Below, one piece after another: positions 1-8,900 of a stretch of DNA of 64,000 nt. The translations under genes were made by a program, and so were the position numbers. The DNA is taken from positions 18,114 to 82,113 of the forward strand of contig NZ_PDKG01000011.1 in NCBI RefSeq assembly GCF_004116725.1, read 5' to 3'. This DNA is from Arcobacter sp. CECT 8986. Lineage in GTDB: Bacteria > Campylobacterota > Campylobacteria > Campylobacterales > Arcobacteraceae. How positions within the stretch are numbered: the stretch's first letter is position 1; the number at the start of each line of letters is the position of its first letter. The notes under the pieces were generated by a model that saw nothing but the letters and a program-made list of their open reading frames with translations, searched no databases and was not told the origin of the DNA.

Positions 1-2
1 TT

Positions 3-377
3 TGGTCTAGATGTTTAATACCAGCAGAAAGTCATGCAGAAGAATTTATTGGACATATTGTAACTTGGTTAGTAAAAGATATTGATTCAAAAGGTAATTT
101 TTATCTGAAACCTTATATAGAACAATCTTATTCAAGACTTCGAGGTTTTAAATGTAGTGTAACTTTTAAAAATACAGATTGTTATGCAATATGGATAGAA
201 GAATTAAAAAAAGATGGTAAAAAGATCCCTCATATAGAATCTGAATCAGGAATGCATGGTTATTGTGGAAAATGTGATTATTCAGATTTCTCAAATATGA
301 AAGAATACGTACTTCATGGTATAGGATCAAACGAAGATGTTATACATATGAAAGGTGCACCTATTCTTATAGATTAA
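3..377 (+). CDS. 3' end of an unrecognised protein gene (left-truncated)
   Basis: An open frame enters from the left edge and stops with TAA at 375-377, giving the last 124 residues of a protein. I do not recognise the family. The visible part is mixed alpha/beta in character with no membrane segment. It contains a C-x2-C pair (GYCGKCDYSDF) about 40 residues from the end, which could bind a metal. Codon use is AT-rich like that of the neighbours, so this looks like real coding sequence. The 128 bases after it hold only a weak AT hairpin (arms at 391-397 and 407-413) and the presumed promoter of thyA. Confidence 0.6.
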   Translation, partial: WSRCLIPAESHAEEFIGHIVTWLVKDIDSKGNFYLKPYIEQSYSRLRGFKCSVTFKNTDCYAIWIEELKKDGKKIPHIESESGMHGYCGKCDYSDFSNMKEYVLHGIGSNEDVIHMKGAPILID

Positions 378-505
378 AAGTAATATATAATTTAAACTTA
401 CATATTGTTTAAAGTATTATTTATAAGTTTTCTAAGAACAAAAGTTAATTACAACTAATTTTATATATGTTAAAATACAAAATTTAAAAAAAAGAAGGAA
501 TATCA

Positions 506-1369
506 TTGAAACAATACTTAGATTTATTACAACATATATTAGATAACGGAAATCTGAAAGAGGATAGAACAGGTACAGGAACAACTTCTGTTTTTGGTTA
601 TCAAATGAGATTTGATTTAAGTGAAGGTTTTCCTTTAGTTACAACAAAAAAGACTCATTTAAAAGCAATAATTTCTGAATTACTATGGTTTATAGAAGGA
701 AGTACTGACGAAAGAAGACTTGCTGAAATTCACTTTGGTGATAAAAGAGAAAACCTAATTGGTAAAAAAACAGTGTGGACTGCAAATGCAGATGCACAAG
801 GAAAAGACTTAGGTTATACAAATACAGATACTATAAAAGAGTTAGGGCCTGTGTATGGTGCACAATGGAGAAGCTGGGAAGGTGCAAACTCAAAAAAAGT
901 TGACCAATTAGCTGAACTAATAGAACAAATAAAAACAAATCCAGATAGTAGAAGATTGATACTAAATGCATGGAATGCAGCAGAGATTGATAATATGGCT
1001 CTTCCTCCTTGTCATACATTTTTTCAATTTTATGTAGTAAATGGAAAGTTATCTTGTCAACTATATCAAAGAAGTGCAGATGTATTTTTGGGAGTTCCTT
1101 TTAATATCGCTTCATATGCTCTTTTAACAATGATGATAGCACAAGTTTGTGAGTTAGAAGTAGGGGATTTTGTACATACTTTTGGTGATGCACATATTTA
1201 CTCTAATCATATGGAACAAGTTAAGTTACAACTTACAAGAACGCCTTATGCAAAACCAACAATGAAAATAAATCCAAATGTAAAAAACATAGATGATTTT
1301 AAAATGGAAGATTTTGAACTTTGTGATTATAAATGTCATGAAGCAATAAAAGGAGTGATGGCAGTATAA
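506..1369 (+). CDS. thyA: Thymidylate synthase ThyA
   Basis: The enzyme methylates dUMP to dTMP with 5,10-methylenetetrahydrofolate and releases dihydrofolate. The 287-residue product has the N-terminal phosphate-binding loop DRTGTGT (residues 20-26), the catalytic cysteine C169 in [10 protein letters not shown], and the nucleotide-binding run [12 protein letters not shown]. It is slightly longer than the 264-residue E. coli enzyme because of an insertion around residues 85-110. The start is a TTG at 506, supported by the Shine-Dalgarno GAAGGAA just upstream; no ATG is better placed. Its stop overlaps the start of folA by one base (TAATG), so the two are translationally coupled, which fits because FolA recycles the dihydrofolate made here. 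Confidence 0.97.
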   Translation: MKQYLDLLQHILDNGNLKEDRTGTGTTSVFGYQMRFDLSEGFPLVTTKKTHLKAIISELLWFIEGSTDERRLAEIHFGDKRENLIGKKTVWTANADAQGKDLGYTNTDTIKELGPVYGAQWRSWEGANSKKVDQLAELIEQIKTNPDSRRLILNAWNAAEIDNMALPPCHTFFQFYVVNGKLSCQLYQRSADVFLGVPFNIASYALLTMMIAQVCELEVGDFVHTFGDAHIYSNHMEQVKLQLTRTPYAKPTMKINPNVKNIDDFKMEDFELCDYKCHEAIKGVMAV

Positions 1370-1872
1370 TGAAAATTTCAATGATTGTAGCATACGGAAA
1401 AAACTGGGAAATTGGTCTAGACAACCAAATGTTATGGCATATATCAGAAGATTTTAAAAACTTCAAAAAAATTACTTCAGGTCATCATATTTTGATGGGT
1501 AGAAAGACATTTGAAAGTATTGGTAAACCTCTTCCAAATAGAACATCAATAGTATTAAGTAAAAATGGTTTTGAATATGAAGGTGTACACACTTTTTGCG
1601 ATGTAAAAGAGGCTTTTGATTTTGCAAGAGAAAATGCAGAAGAAGAGCTTTTTATTATTGGTGGTGCAAATATATATAAAACACTATTTCTTTACGTTGA
1701 TAAAATGTATTTAAGTGAGGTTGATTTTGAAGGTGAAGCAGATGCTTATCTTAATGAGATTGATTTCACTTATTGGGACCTAATCGAGCAAAAAGATTAT
1801 GAAGCAATAATCGAAGATGATAAAGTAAAAAGTCCAGCTTGGAAATTTAAAGTTTATGAAAAAAGAGATTAA
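1369..1872 (+). CDS. folA: Dihydrofolate reductase FolA
   Basis: FolA reduces dihydrofolate to tetrahydrofolate with NADPH and so regenerates the cofactor used by ThyA. The 167-residue length is typical. Family motifs are visible: the N-terminal strand and Met20-type loop (MIVAYGKNWEIGLDNQMLW), the NADPH-binding GRKTFESIGKPLPNR around residues 44-58, and FIIGGANIY near residue 95. The ATG overlaps the thyA stop. The gene ends tail-to-tail with the first ankyrin gene, with which it overlaps by a few bases. Confidence 0.97.
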   Translation: MKISMIVAYGKNWEIGLDNQMLWHISEDFKNFKKITSGHHILMGRKTFESIGKPLPNRTSIVLSKNGFEYEGVHTFCDVKEAFDFARENAEEELFIIGGANIYKTLFLYVDKMYLSEVDFEGEADAYLNEIDFTYWDLIEQKDYEAIIEDDKVKSPAWKFKVYEKRD

Positions 1873-1884
1873 TTCTCTTTTTTC
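1858..1884. terminator. Bidirectional hairpin between folA and ankyrin gene 1
   Basis: An 11-base-pair inverted repeat (GAAAAAAGAGA and its complement at 1874-1884) encloses a 5-base loop containing both stop codons. The A run on one arm and T run on the other let it serve as a rho-independent terminator in both directions. Confidence 0.75.
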
Positions 1885-4800
1885 TTTAAATAATCAATAA
1901 TATCTTTTGATTCACTATTTTTAATAGCTTGTTCTAGCGCTACTTTTACACTAGCTTTATATTTTATAAGAAGATTTACAATAGCATCTTCTTCCTCTTT
2001 TATCTCTATTTCTTCAGGTAAAAATCCAACTGTTCTATTTGCAGAAAAATCCATATTTTTTATATAGTATAAAAGTGCAGAATCTATGTTTTTATTGTAG
2101 TTTATATCAACTCCATATTCACTAAATAGTTTTAGATATTGTTCAAACTCATTTATAGTAAATGAAGTATCTAATAAAAAGTGAATTACAGTTTTTCCCT
2201 CTTTTGAAATAGTATGAATATCTGCACCAAGCTCAAGGAGAGTTTTGATTAAGTTTATCTGTTTTAGTGAAATTGCATTTGTAAGAATATGATTGTCTTC
2301 TTTATCAATCACATTTATATTTGCACCTTTTTCTACAAGAAGTTTTACTATTTTGATAGTTTTAAATTCATAAGTTTGGTATGTAGTTAATACTGAACTT
2401 AAAAGAGGTGTTGTTCCAAACTCATCAAGGGCATCAATATCATATTTTGTAAACTTTAATATTGAAGGAATTATTTCAATATTACCTATTTCACAAGCTT
2501 TATGAAGTAAAGTTCTACCATCTTCTAGTCTTGATTCTTCTATATTATTATTTATTAACTTCTCAAATATAGAGATAGCTTCATTTATATTATTTCTATA
2601 TAGAGTAAAATATAAAGCATTTGCATTGTAATTGTCTACTTCATTGATAATCAAATCTTCTTCATCTAAAAGTTTATTTATAAAGTGTATTGAGCCTTGT
2701 GCAACTGCATACATTAAAGGAGTTATAAAATCAGTATCTTTTTTATTTACATCAACTTTTAGTTGTAATAGATGGTCAAATAGTTCTCTTTTATTATCTA
2801 ATATTGTTGTAACAAGAGCACTTTTTCTATTATCTGGGATATTATCTAAATCAGCCCCATATTTATGAAGAAGTATAAGAGTTCTACTTTTTATGCTCTC
2901 TACACTAAATGGACTGTCATAACCACTATTGCCTTGAACACAATAGTTTACAGCCGTTGTATTGTCTTTGTTTTTTGCATTTACTTTTGCACCTTGTTCT
3001 AATAAAAATTGAGTACAAATATATGTTCCATAGAAGCTTGATGCCATTAGTGCTGTTAAGTTATTTGATAACTCTTCTATATTTGCTCCATATTCTATTA
3101 GAACTTTTAGTGTATTTAATCTTTCAATGGCTTTTACATCTCTATTTGTACAAAGTGTTGTATATAGTGCATTTACATTTAGTCTGCTACCAGTAACATT
3201 TATATTTGCACCTTTATCAAGGAGCCATTTTACTGTTTGTGCTTTACATACCCAACAAGCTGTTAAAAGTAGTGTTGTTCCATCAATATCTTTATCTTCT
3301 ATATCAATACCAACTTTTTTATCAAAGTATTCCAAATATGAGATAATCACATCATCTGTTATACTTGTTGAACGGTCTATAATATTATGAATAACACTAT
3401 TTTGAAGAACTTCTGTTCTCATTTTAGGATTTGCTCCATAGTCTATTAACATATCAAGTATTTTTTCGTTGGCTTTATCTTTATTTACTAAAAGTTCAAA
3501 AATTGTTGAGGAGTCAATTTTCTCATTTTCATATACTTCTTGTATATTTGGGTTTGCATTATTTTGTAGTAAAAATTCTAAAATCTCTATATATTTATCT
3601 TTTTTATTATACTTCTCATCTTGTATTCTTTTTATGCACATAAGAAGTATTGTTGAGGTATATGGTTCATCTTTCCCTAACGTATATTTTCTATTTATGT
3701 TTGGGTCTTTTTTTATTAGCTCTTTTATAGTACTTAACTCAAATCGACTCTCAACTAAATCTAATAAAATTTCTTTGATATTACAATGGGCTTTCATATT
3801 AGAAAAAGAGTTAAGAAGCAGTTTTATCAAACTCTCTTTTTTATACTCTATTGCTATTCCTAAAGCTTGAGCACTATCTTTTTTTGATTTTATTTCATAA
3901 AAATCTTTATATTCATACTCTTCATTTAAAGCAATTACTCTTTGTTGAACTACTGCTTTTCTTAAATATTTTATGGCATAGTACACATAGTCACTATCTT
4001 TATCTAAAGGTAGGTTTGCATTTAGTAAAAACTCTATGCAATTGTCATTTATCTCACATAAAAAGATACTAAACATATCAAGAGTTATTGGCTCATCATC
4101 TTCATCAATAAAATAAGTTGATTTTGTATTTAAATCAAGGTCATTTTTAATACATAGTTTTAGTATTTCGATTACTTTGTTTTCGTTGTTTTTTATTGTT
4201 TCTTCTTCGACAATATAGTTTGCAAGACTTTTTTTATATTTTGATACAAAATTGACATTTGCATTATGTTGAATAAATAAAGAAAGTACATCAATATTAC
4301 CACTTTTTATTGCATAGTAAAATGCACTTTGTTCGCATATCTCTATTTTTGCACCAAGCTTTAAAAGTAAATCTATTAAATCAGTAGAAGTTGTCTCTTT
4401 TATAAGTTTTGAGTAGTTTAATAAAGCAGTTGTATCTAGTTTTTTATCTATTTCATTTACATTTGCTTCTTTTTTTACAGCTATTGATATTAGCTCTTTT
4501 TTCTGCTTGATATTTAGTTTTGGATTTTCTACAATATTTAATATAACAAGGGAATTTTTTAGGGTTTCACAAGAGTTAAAATAGTTATAAATCTCTTCAT
4601 AAGTAAGAATAGAACAATAATCAATAAAGTTTAAATCTTTTGATTTTATGTAGTTTATAATATCATCTAAATCACCCTTTTCAAATAAAGAGTTTACTTC
4701 TGCTTTTATATTTGAAAAATCAGCTCCTAAAAGAATCAACTCTTTTGCAACCATTGTTTGTTTTAGTTCGATAACTAACTTTAGAATAGTTTTTTCACCA

Positions 4801-5498
4801 TCTTTTGTATTTTGATTTAGTGTGATATTTGTCTGTTTTTTTAAATCTTTTATTATCTCTATTTTTTTCAAATTATCCAAAGGTGATAGAATAATATCTT
4901 CTAAAATATTTTTTTTATTGTTGAAAATATGGATATTTTGTGTATCTACTTTTATTAAGTATTGAATAGTTTCAAAGTCACTATTAACTTCCAACGCTTT
5001 TTGCAATGCAGTTTTATCTTCATACTCTTCTAATTGGGCTTTATTTTTTAGAAGTATTTGTAAAAAATTTAAACTTACTTTTTTTTCAATTGCATAGTGA
5101 ATTAAAGGTATTTCATCTATTAGTCTTGGAAGTATCATCTTTTGGTTAATAAAATCTTCTAATATTTTGTAGTTATTTGTATCTATTAAAAGTTTTGTTA
5201 CATTATCTGAAGCTTTTTGTTTTGCTGTATCAACTTTTGCTCCTATTGAAAAAAGATATTTTACTATCTCTTCTTTATTGTAAACAACAGCATAATGTAA
5301 AGCATAGTTAGAAGTTGCTTCTTTTTCATTTACATTTTGTGATGTAATCTCTTTTTTTAACTCTTCAATATTATTGTCTTTAATTAGCTCTTCAATTTTA
5401 GAGTTTTTTTTCTTTTTTGAAAAGAAAAACTCAGAACTTGAACTCTCTTGTTGTTGCTCTTTTTTACTATTATTTAAAATTTTATCTAGAAATGACAT
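1869..5498 (-). CDS. Giant ankyrin-repeat protein 1 (1209 aa)
   Basis: The product is built almost wholly of ankyrin repeats. The recurring signature is an ALHYA/LLxxACE first helix, then LLxxGAxxN, for example near the N-terminus (YALHYAVVYNKEEIVKYLF) and in several C-terminal repeats (GRTLLHKACEIGNIEIIPSI). A short Lys/Glu/Ser-rich stretch of about 45 residues precedes the repeats. I see no signal peptide, membrane segment or catalytic domain, so it is probably a cytoplasmic binding protein; partners are unknown. It is the most diverged of three tandem paralogs. Its ATG overlaps the stop of the upstream ankyrin gene by one base (TAATG), and there is no strong ribosome site, which suggests coupled translation. 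Confidence 0.85.
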   Translation of the reverse strand: MSFLDKILNNSKKEQQQESSSSEFFFSKKKKNSKIEELIKDNNIEELKKEITSQNVNEKEATSNYALHYAVVYNKEEIVKYLFSIGAKVDTAKQKASDNVTKLLIDTNNYKILEDFINQKMILPRLIDEIPLIHYAIEKKVSLNFLQILLKNKAQLEEYEDKTALQKALEVNSDFETIQYLIKVDTQNIHIFNNKKNILEDIILSPLDNLKKIEIIKDLKKQTNITLNQNTKDGEKTILKLVIELKQTMVAKELILLGADFSNIKAEVNSLFEKGDLDDIINYIKSKDLNFIDYCSILTYEEIYNYFNSCETLKNSLVILNIVENPKLNIKQKKELISIAVKKEANVNEIDKKLDTTALLNYSKLIKETTSTDLIDLLLKLGAKIEICEQSAFYYAIKSGNIDVLSLFIQHNANVNFVSKYKKSLANYIVEEETIKNNENKVIEILKLCIKNDLDLNTKSTYFIDEDDEPITLDMFSIFLCEINDNCIEFLLNANLPLDKDSDYVYYAIKYLRKAVVQQRVIALNEEYEYKDFYEIKSKKDSAQALGIAIEYKKESLIKLLLNSFSNMKAHCNIKEILLDLVESRFELSTIKELIKKDPNINRKYTLGKDEPYTSTILLMCIKRIQDEKYNKKDKYIEILEFLLQNNANPNIQEVYENEKIDSSTIFELLVNKDKANEKILDMLIDYGANPKMRTEVLQNSVIHNIIDRSTSITDDVIISYLEYFDKKVGIDIEDKDIDGTTLLLTACWVCKAQTVKWLLDKGANINVTGSRLNVNALYTTLCTNRDVKAIERLNTLKVLIEYGANIEELSNNLTALMASSFYGTYICTQFLLEQGAKVNAKNKDNTTAVNYCVQGNSGYDSPFSVESIKSRTLILLHKYGADLDNIPDNRKSALVTTILDNKRELFDHLLQLKVDVNKKDTDFITPLMYAVAQGSIHFINKLLDEEDLIINEVDNYNANALYFTLYRNNINEAISIFEKLINNNIEESRLEDGRTLLHKACEIGNIEIIPSILKFTKYDIDALDEFGTTPLLSSVLTTYQTYEFKTIKIVKLLVEKGANINVIDKEDNHILTNAISLKQINLIKTLLELGADIHTISKEGKTVIHFLLDTSFTINEFEQYLKLFSEYGVDINYNKNIDSALLYYIKNMDFSANRTVGFLPEEIEIKEEEDAIVNLLIKYKASVKVALEQAIKNSESKDIIDYLKKKEN

Positions 5499-8400
5499 TA
5501 GAAAGATTCCATAAAAGATTTTAAATATGAATCTTCTTCATATTTTGTAGCAATTGATTTCGCATCTTCTATATTTGCACCACTTGAGATTAGCTTTGTA
5601 AAAAAGTATTCGAAGAAATCATTGTTATTATCATAAATTCCTTCAAAATAGTTTTGTATTAGTAAAGAAATAGCCACATCACCATTTGAATCTTTTTGGT
5701 TAATGTCTATACTATTTTCAAGACTAACTAAATACTCAAATACTAAATCACAATGAGTGATAACACAAAGATGAAGTAGTGTTCTTTCTTGATTATCTAA
5801 AGTATTAATATCTGCCCCTAAAGAGATTAGAGTTTTTATAGATTCGACTCTTTGCTCTTGAGGTATGTTAAGATTAGATTGTAAAGACCAAGAAATAGCA
5901 GATAAACCAAAATTGTCTTTAGTATTGATATCATCAACAAAATTAAGAAGATACTCAAAAAGATTGAAGTGGCAAAAATATGAAGCAAAAATAAGAGGAT
6001 TCATGCCATTTTCAAGATTTTTAAAAGGTACACCGTTTTCTTTAAGATAATCAATCAAATCAATAATGTTAGAATCGTTGCCTCTTTTTATAGCTTTGAA
6101 AATAAGATTTTCACCATTGTTGTCCTCAACAAGAAGATTGATATCTTCACTTTGAAGTAAAGTATTAGCAAAAAATAAATCACTAAACTCAATAGCAACC
6201 ATGATAGGAGTAATACCATTTTTGTCAGGTTTGTTTATGTCAACTTCAAGTTGTAAAAGAGTGTTGAAAATAGTTTTTAAATTAAAACCAATAGAGTTGT
6301 TTAAAATAGTAGAACCTTCAAGAGGAACATTGTCTAAGTCACAACCATAATCTTTAAGAACTGCTAAGATTTTTGATTTGTTCTCTTCTATATTTTCTCT
6401 ATCATCATAGCTATAAAAATGCTCAGTTTTTAAATAATCTTCTGTAATAAGAACATTTGTTGCATTACTATTTGCTTTATTTTTACTATTAGCCTTTGCA
6501 CCATTTTCTAAAAGAGTAACTAAAGCTTCAAAGCAACCATATTTTGCAGCACTCATTACAGCAGTTAGTTGTTCAGAATCAAACTGTTCAAAATCAACTC
6601 CTGCATCAATTAGTACTTTTACAGTCTGGGCTCTTTTAGTTTTATCAACAAAATAGTAGTTTGAAATTGCTTTATGAATGGCAGGAGAATTGTCTTCTCC
6701 TCCAATTATATGAATATCACTTCCTAAATCTATTAGATATTGTAAACATTTTGGAAGACAATTTGAAGTGGCAAATAAAAATAGATTATAACCCTTTCTA
6801 TCTTGTTGTACTAAATTTAAACCGCCACATTTTTTATGGAAATATTTTAGTGCTTCAAGTTTATGTTCATCATCTAAATCTCGTGTATACATTATACTTT
6901 GAATTTGCGTTTGATTTAGATTTGATATTTGTATATTGGGTTTTACATTACCTTTATCAATTAGAAGGTCAAAGAGTTTTATAGAAATATCATTATCAAG
7001 ACTTGCACAAATTAGTGCTCCTTCTTCGTCTAAATAGTAGTCTGGAATATTATATTTTTTAAGAGGAATATTTGCATCTGCACCATTATCAATCATAAAA
7101 TCTATTAATTCATAAGCATCATCTACATATTTTTCTTCTACTGTATATCTTAGTACTCTAATTAGTGATGTTTCACTAATAGTAATACCAAATTTATCTT
7201 CACTTTTATACTCTCTATTAAGATTTGTATCTTTTAAAATTAGTTTTTTTATAAAACTATTTGAAAAGTTTTTATTATAAGCAAGTGAGATTAGAGAGAT
7301 ATTTTCATGGTAACCTCTCATTTGTGGATATGTATCAATTAAATACTCGGCAAGTTCTTTTCTTTGCCAATCTATTGCCATTTCTAAAAATTGAGCACTA
7401 TATCTATACTCTTTTTTCTTGAATTTTTTTACAAAGTATGCATCATATTCAAAATAAGGGTCTTTTTCTATAACCAGTTTACAAAGCTCATCATTAAGTT
7501 CATGTTTGAAAATAAAGCTAGTAATTCTTCCTAATTCTAATTCTTCATAAGTTTTAAGAAGATACTCAATAAAAGGATGAGATTTTTTATCAGCTATTAA
7601 AATATCTATAATTGAAGATTTTGGATAATCATCTTCAGGAAGTCCAATTACTTTTTGATTTATATCTAAACCTAATTTCACTAATAGATTTATCATCTCT
7701 ATTTGTTTTTCTAAGGTATCTAAATATGTATCATCAATAAAGCCATTTATTGCACCATGTCCATAACAATCTAACTCATTTATATCTATATTTTGTTTTT
7801 CTACTAGATATCTTATTAAGTGAGTTTCATTTCCATTTATACAAAAAACAAGAGGTTGCTTTTTGTTTAGATTGAATATTGCTCCTTTTTCAAATAGAAA
7901 TTCTACTGTTTCAATATTTTTACCAAAAATAAAATTCTCACATATATATTGTAATACATTTTGTCCTTGGGCATCATCATTTATTTCATTTATATCACAA
8001 CCTTTTTGTAAAGCAAGGTCAAAAAGTTCAATTTTACATTTATTATTAAACAGATTATTTTTTGCAATACATAAAAGAATTTGCATATCTTTTGTAGTTG
8101 TTAAAGAATCAAGAAAATATTTTAAATCTTCATAAGATAAAAATGGAAGAAAATATTTATAATCCTCTTTTGGTTGGTTATTAAGTAAGGCATTTGAAAT
8201 TGCTCTCATATTATCTTTTTCAAATGTCTCACCATACTCATTTGCTATATGTTTTATTCTTGCTCCATAGAATAAGAATAGAAATAGAAGTGTATAGTCT
8301 TCTTTTTTGTAAGCCTTTACAATTAAAGGTTCTGTATTTAAAATATCTTCATTTAAATTAAGATTTTTTTCTTCTAAAAGATAAGCAAAGATTGCTCCTC

Positions 8401-8869
8401 TTACTGTGTCTTCTATCTCATTGTTATCAAGAATTTGATGAGATATTGGAAGTTTTGACATACTATTTTCTAAAATATCATTATCTATTAAAACTTTAAA
8501 TAGTTTGAAATCATATTGCATTTTTAAAGCCATTTCAAATGGAGTCAATCCATAGCTATACTCTTTAGTAAAAGATGGGCTTTTTATAATATGTGAGATT
8601 ATATCAAGGTTTGAAGTTTCACTTAGGGCAAAAGATAAAATATTTAAATCATTGATTGTTTTTGGGAACTTAAAATTTTGACTCTCTAAGTATTCTAAAA
8701 AATCACTGTTTTTTGATTGGATTGCTAAAATTAAGTATTTTTCCAAATCAAATTTTATATAAATATCATTATTTTCTATGTAATTTACTATTTTTTTAAG
8801 ATTTCCCTCTTTTATAAGGGAATCAATACTGCTTTCTTTTTTTTTGTTAAATAACTCTTTTAATTTCAT
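5498..8869 (-). CDS. Giant ankyrin-repeat protein 2 (1123 aa)
   Basis: This is the middle gene of the tandem array. Ankyrin-type repeats fill the protein, with a conserved short head shared with its neighbour (MKLKELFNKKK, then SLIKEGNLKKIVNYI). No secretion signal, transmembrane helix or enzyme motif is visible. The C-terminal part, roughly residues 740-1020, is encoded by DNA almost identical to that of ankyrin gene 3, although the N-terminal halves are clearly diverged. It then carries about three extra repeats before a terminal cap (SSGANIEDAKSIATKYEED) that resembles the cap of protein 3. The gene begins 31 bases after the gene 3 stop and overlaps the start of gene 1, so the three form one transcription unit. 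Molecular function is unknown. Confidence 0.85.
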   Translation of the reverse strand: MKLKELFNKKKESSIDSLIKEGNLKKIVNYIENNDIYIKFDLEKYLILAIQSKNSDFLEYLESQNFKFPKTINDLNILSFALSETSNLDIISHIIKSPSFTKEYSYGLTPFEMALKMQYDFKLFKVLIDNDILENSMSKLPISHQILDNNEIEDTVRGAIFAYLLEEKNLNLNEDILNTEPLIVKAYKKEDYTLLFLFLFYGARIKHIANEYGETFEKDNMRAISNALLNNQPKEDYKYFLPFLSYEDLKYFLDSLTTTKDMQILLCIAKNNLFNNKCKIELFDLALQKGCDINEINDDAQGQNVLQYICENFIFGKNIETVEFLFEKGAIFNLNKKQPLVFCINGNETHLIRYLVEKQNIDINELDCYGHGAINGFIDDTYLDTLEKQIEMINLLVKLGLDINQKVIGLPEDDYPKSSIIDILIADKKSHPFIEYLLKTYEELELGRITSFIFKHELNDELCKLVIEKDPYFEYDAYFVKKFKKKEYRYSAQFLEMAIDWQRKELAEYLIDTYPQMRGYHENISLISLAYNKNFSNSFIKKLILKDTNLNREYKSEDKFGITISETSLIRVLRYTVEEKYVDDAYELIDFMIDNGADANIPLKKYNIPDYYLDEEGALICASLDNDISIKLFDLLIDKGNVKPNIQISNLNQTQIQSIMYTRDLDDEHKLEALKYFHKKCGGLNLVQQDRKGYNLFLFATSNCLPKCLQYLIDLGSDIHIIGGEDNSPAIHKAISNYYFVDKTKRAQTVKVLIDAGVDFEQFDSEQLTAVMSAAKYGCFEALVTLLENGAKANSKNKANSNATNVLITEDYLKTEHFYSYDDRENIEENKSKILAVLKDYGCDLDNVPLEGSTILNNSIGFNLKTIFNTLLQLEVDINKPDKNGITPIMVAIEFSDLFFANTLLQSEDINLLVEDNNGENLIFKAIKRGNDSNIIDLIDYLKENGVPFKNLENGMNPLIFASYFCHFNLFEYLLNFVDDINTKDNFGLSAISWSLQSNLNIPQEQRVESIKTLISLGADINTLDNQERTLLHLCVITHCDLVFEYLVSLENSIDINQKDSNGDVAISLLIQNYFEGIYDNNNDFFEYFFTKLISSGANIEDAKSIATKYEEDSYLKSFMESF
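5814..6388. repeat. Long near-identical block in ankyrin gene 2 (copy A)
   Basis: This 575-base block aligns without gaps to 8980-9554 at a constant offset of 3166 bases. I counted about nine substitutions by eye, roughly 98% identity, whereas the flanking coding sequence of the two genes is strongly diverged. Both edges are abrupt. The pattern is what gene conversion or a recent partial duplication leaves. Confidence 0.9.
6498..6646. repeat. Second near-identical block in ankyrin gene 2 (copy A)
   Basis: About 149 bases match 9658-9806 with roughly seven substitutions. The offset is 3160 bases, so small indels separate this block from the longer one. The intervening 110 bases are diverged, which makes the similarity a mosaic. 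Confidence 0.8.
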
Positions 8870-8900
8870 ATCTATTGCCTTTTTTATTTATTCTTTTATT

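Noticed and set aside
391..413. Inverted repeat TTTAAAC/GTTTAAA as terminator of the first partial gene.
   Set aside because: The stem is nearly all A-T with a 9-base loop and no T tail, so it is too weak to call.
2632..4072. Several plus-strand open frames of 60-130 codons opposite ankyrin gene 1.
   Set aside because: They are rich in Leu, Ser, Phe and Tyr as expected of the complement of AT-rich coding sequence, lack ribosome sites, and the minus-strand gene is continuous through them.
5865..6050. Open frame of 61 codons on the plus strand with an identical copy at 9031-9216.
   Set aside because: Both lie antisense inside the near-identical ankyrin blocks; the copy is explained by the block, and the predicted peptide looks like no protein.
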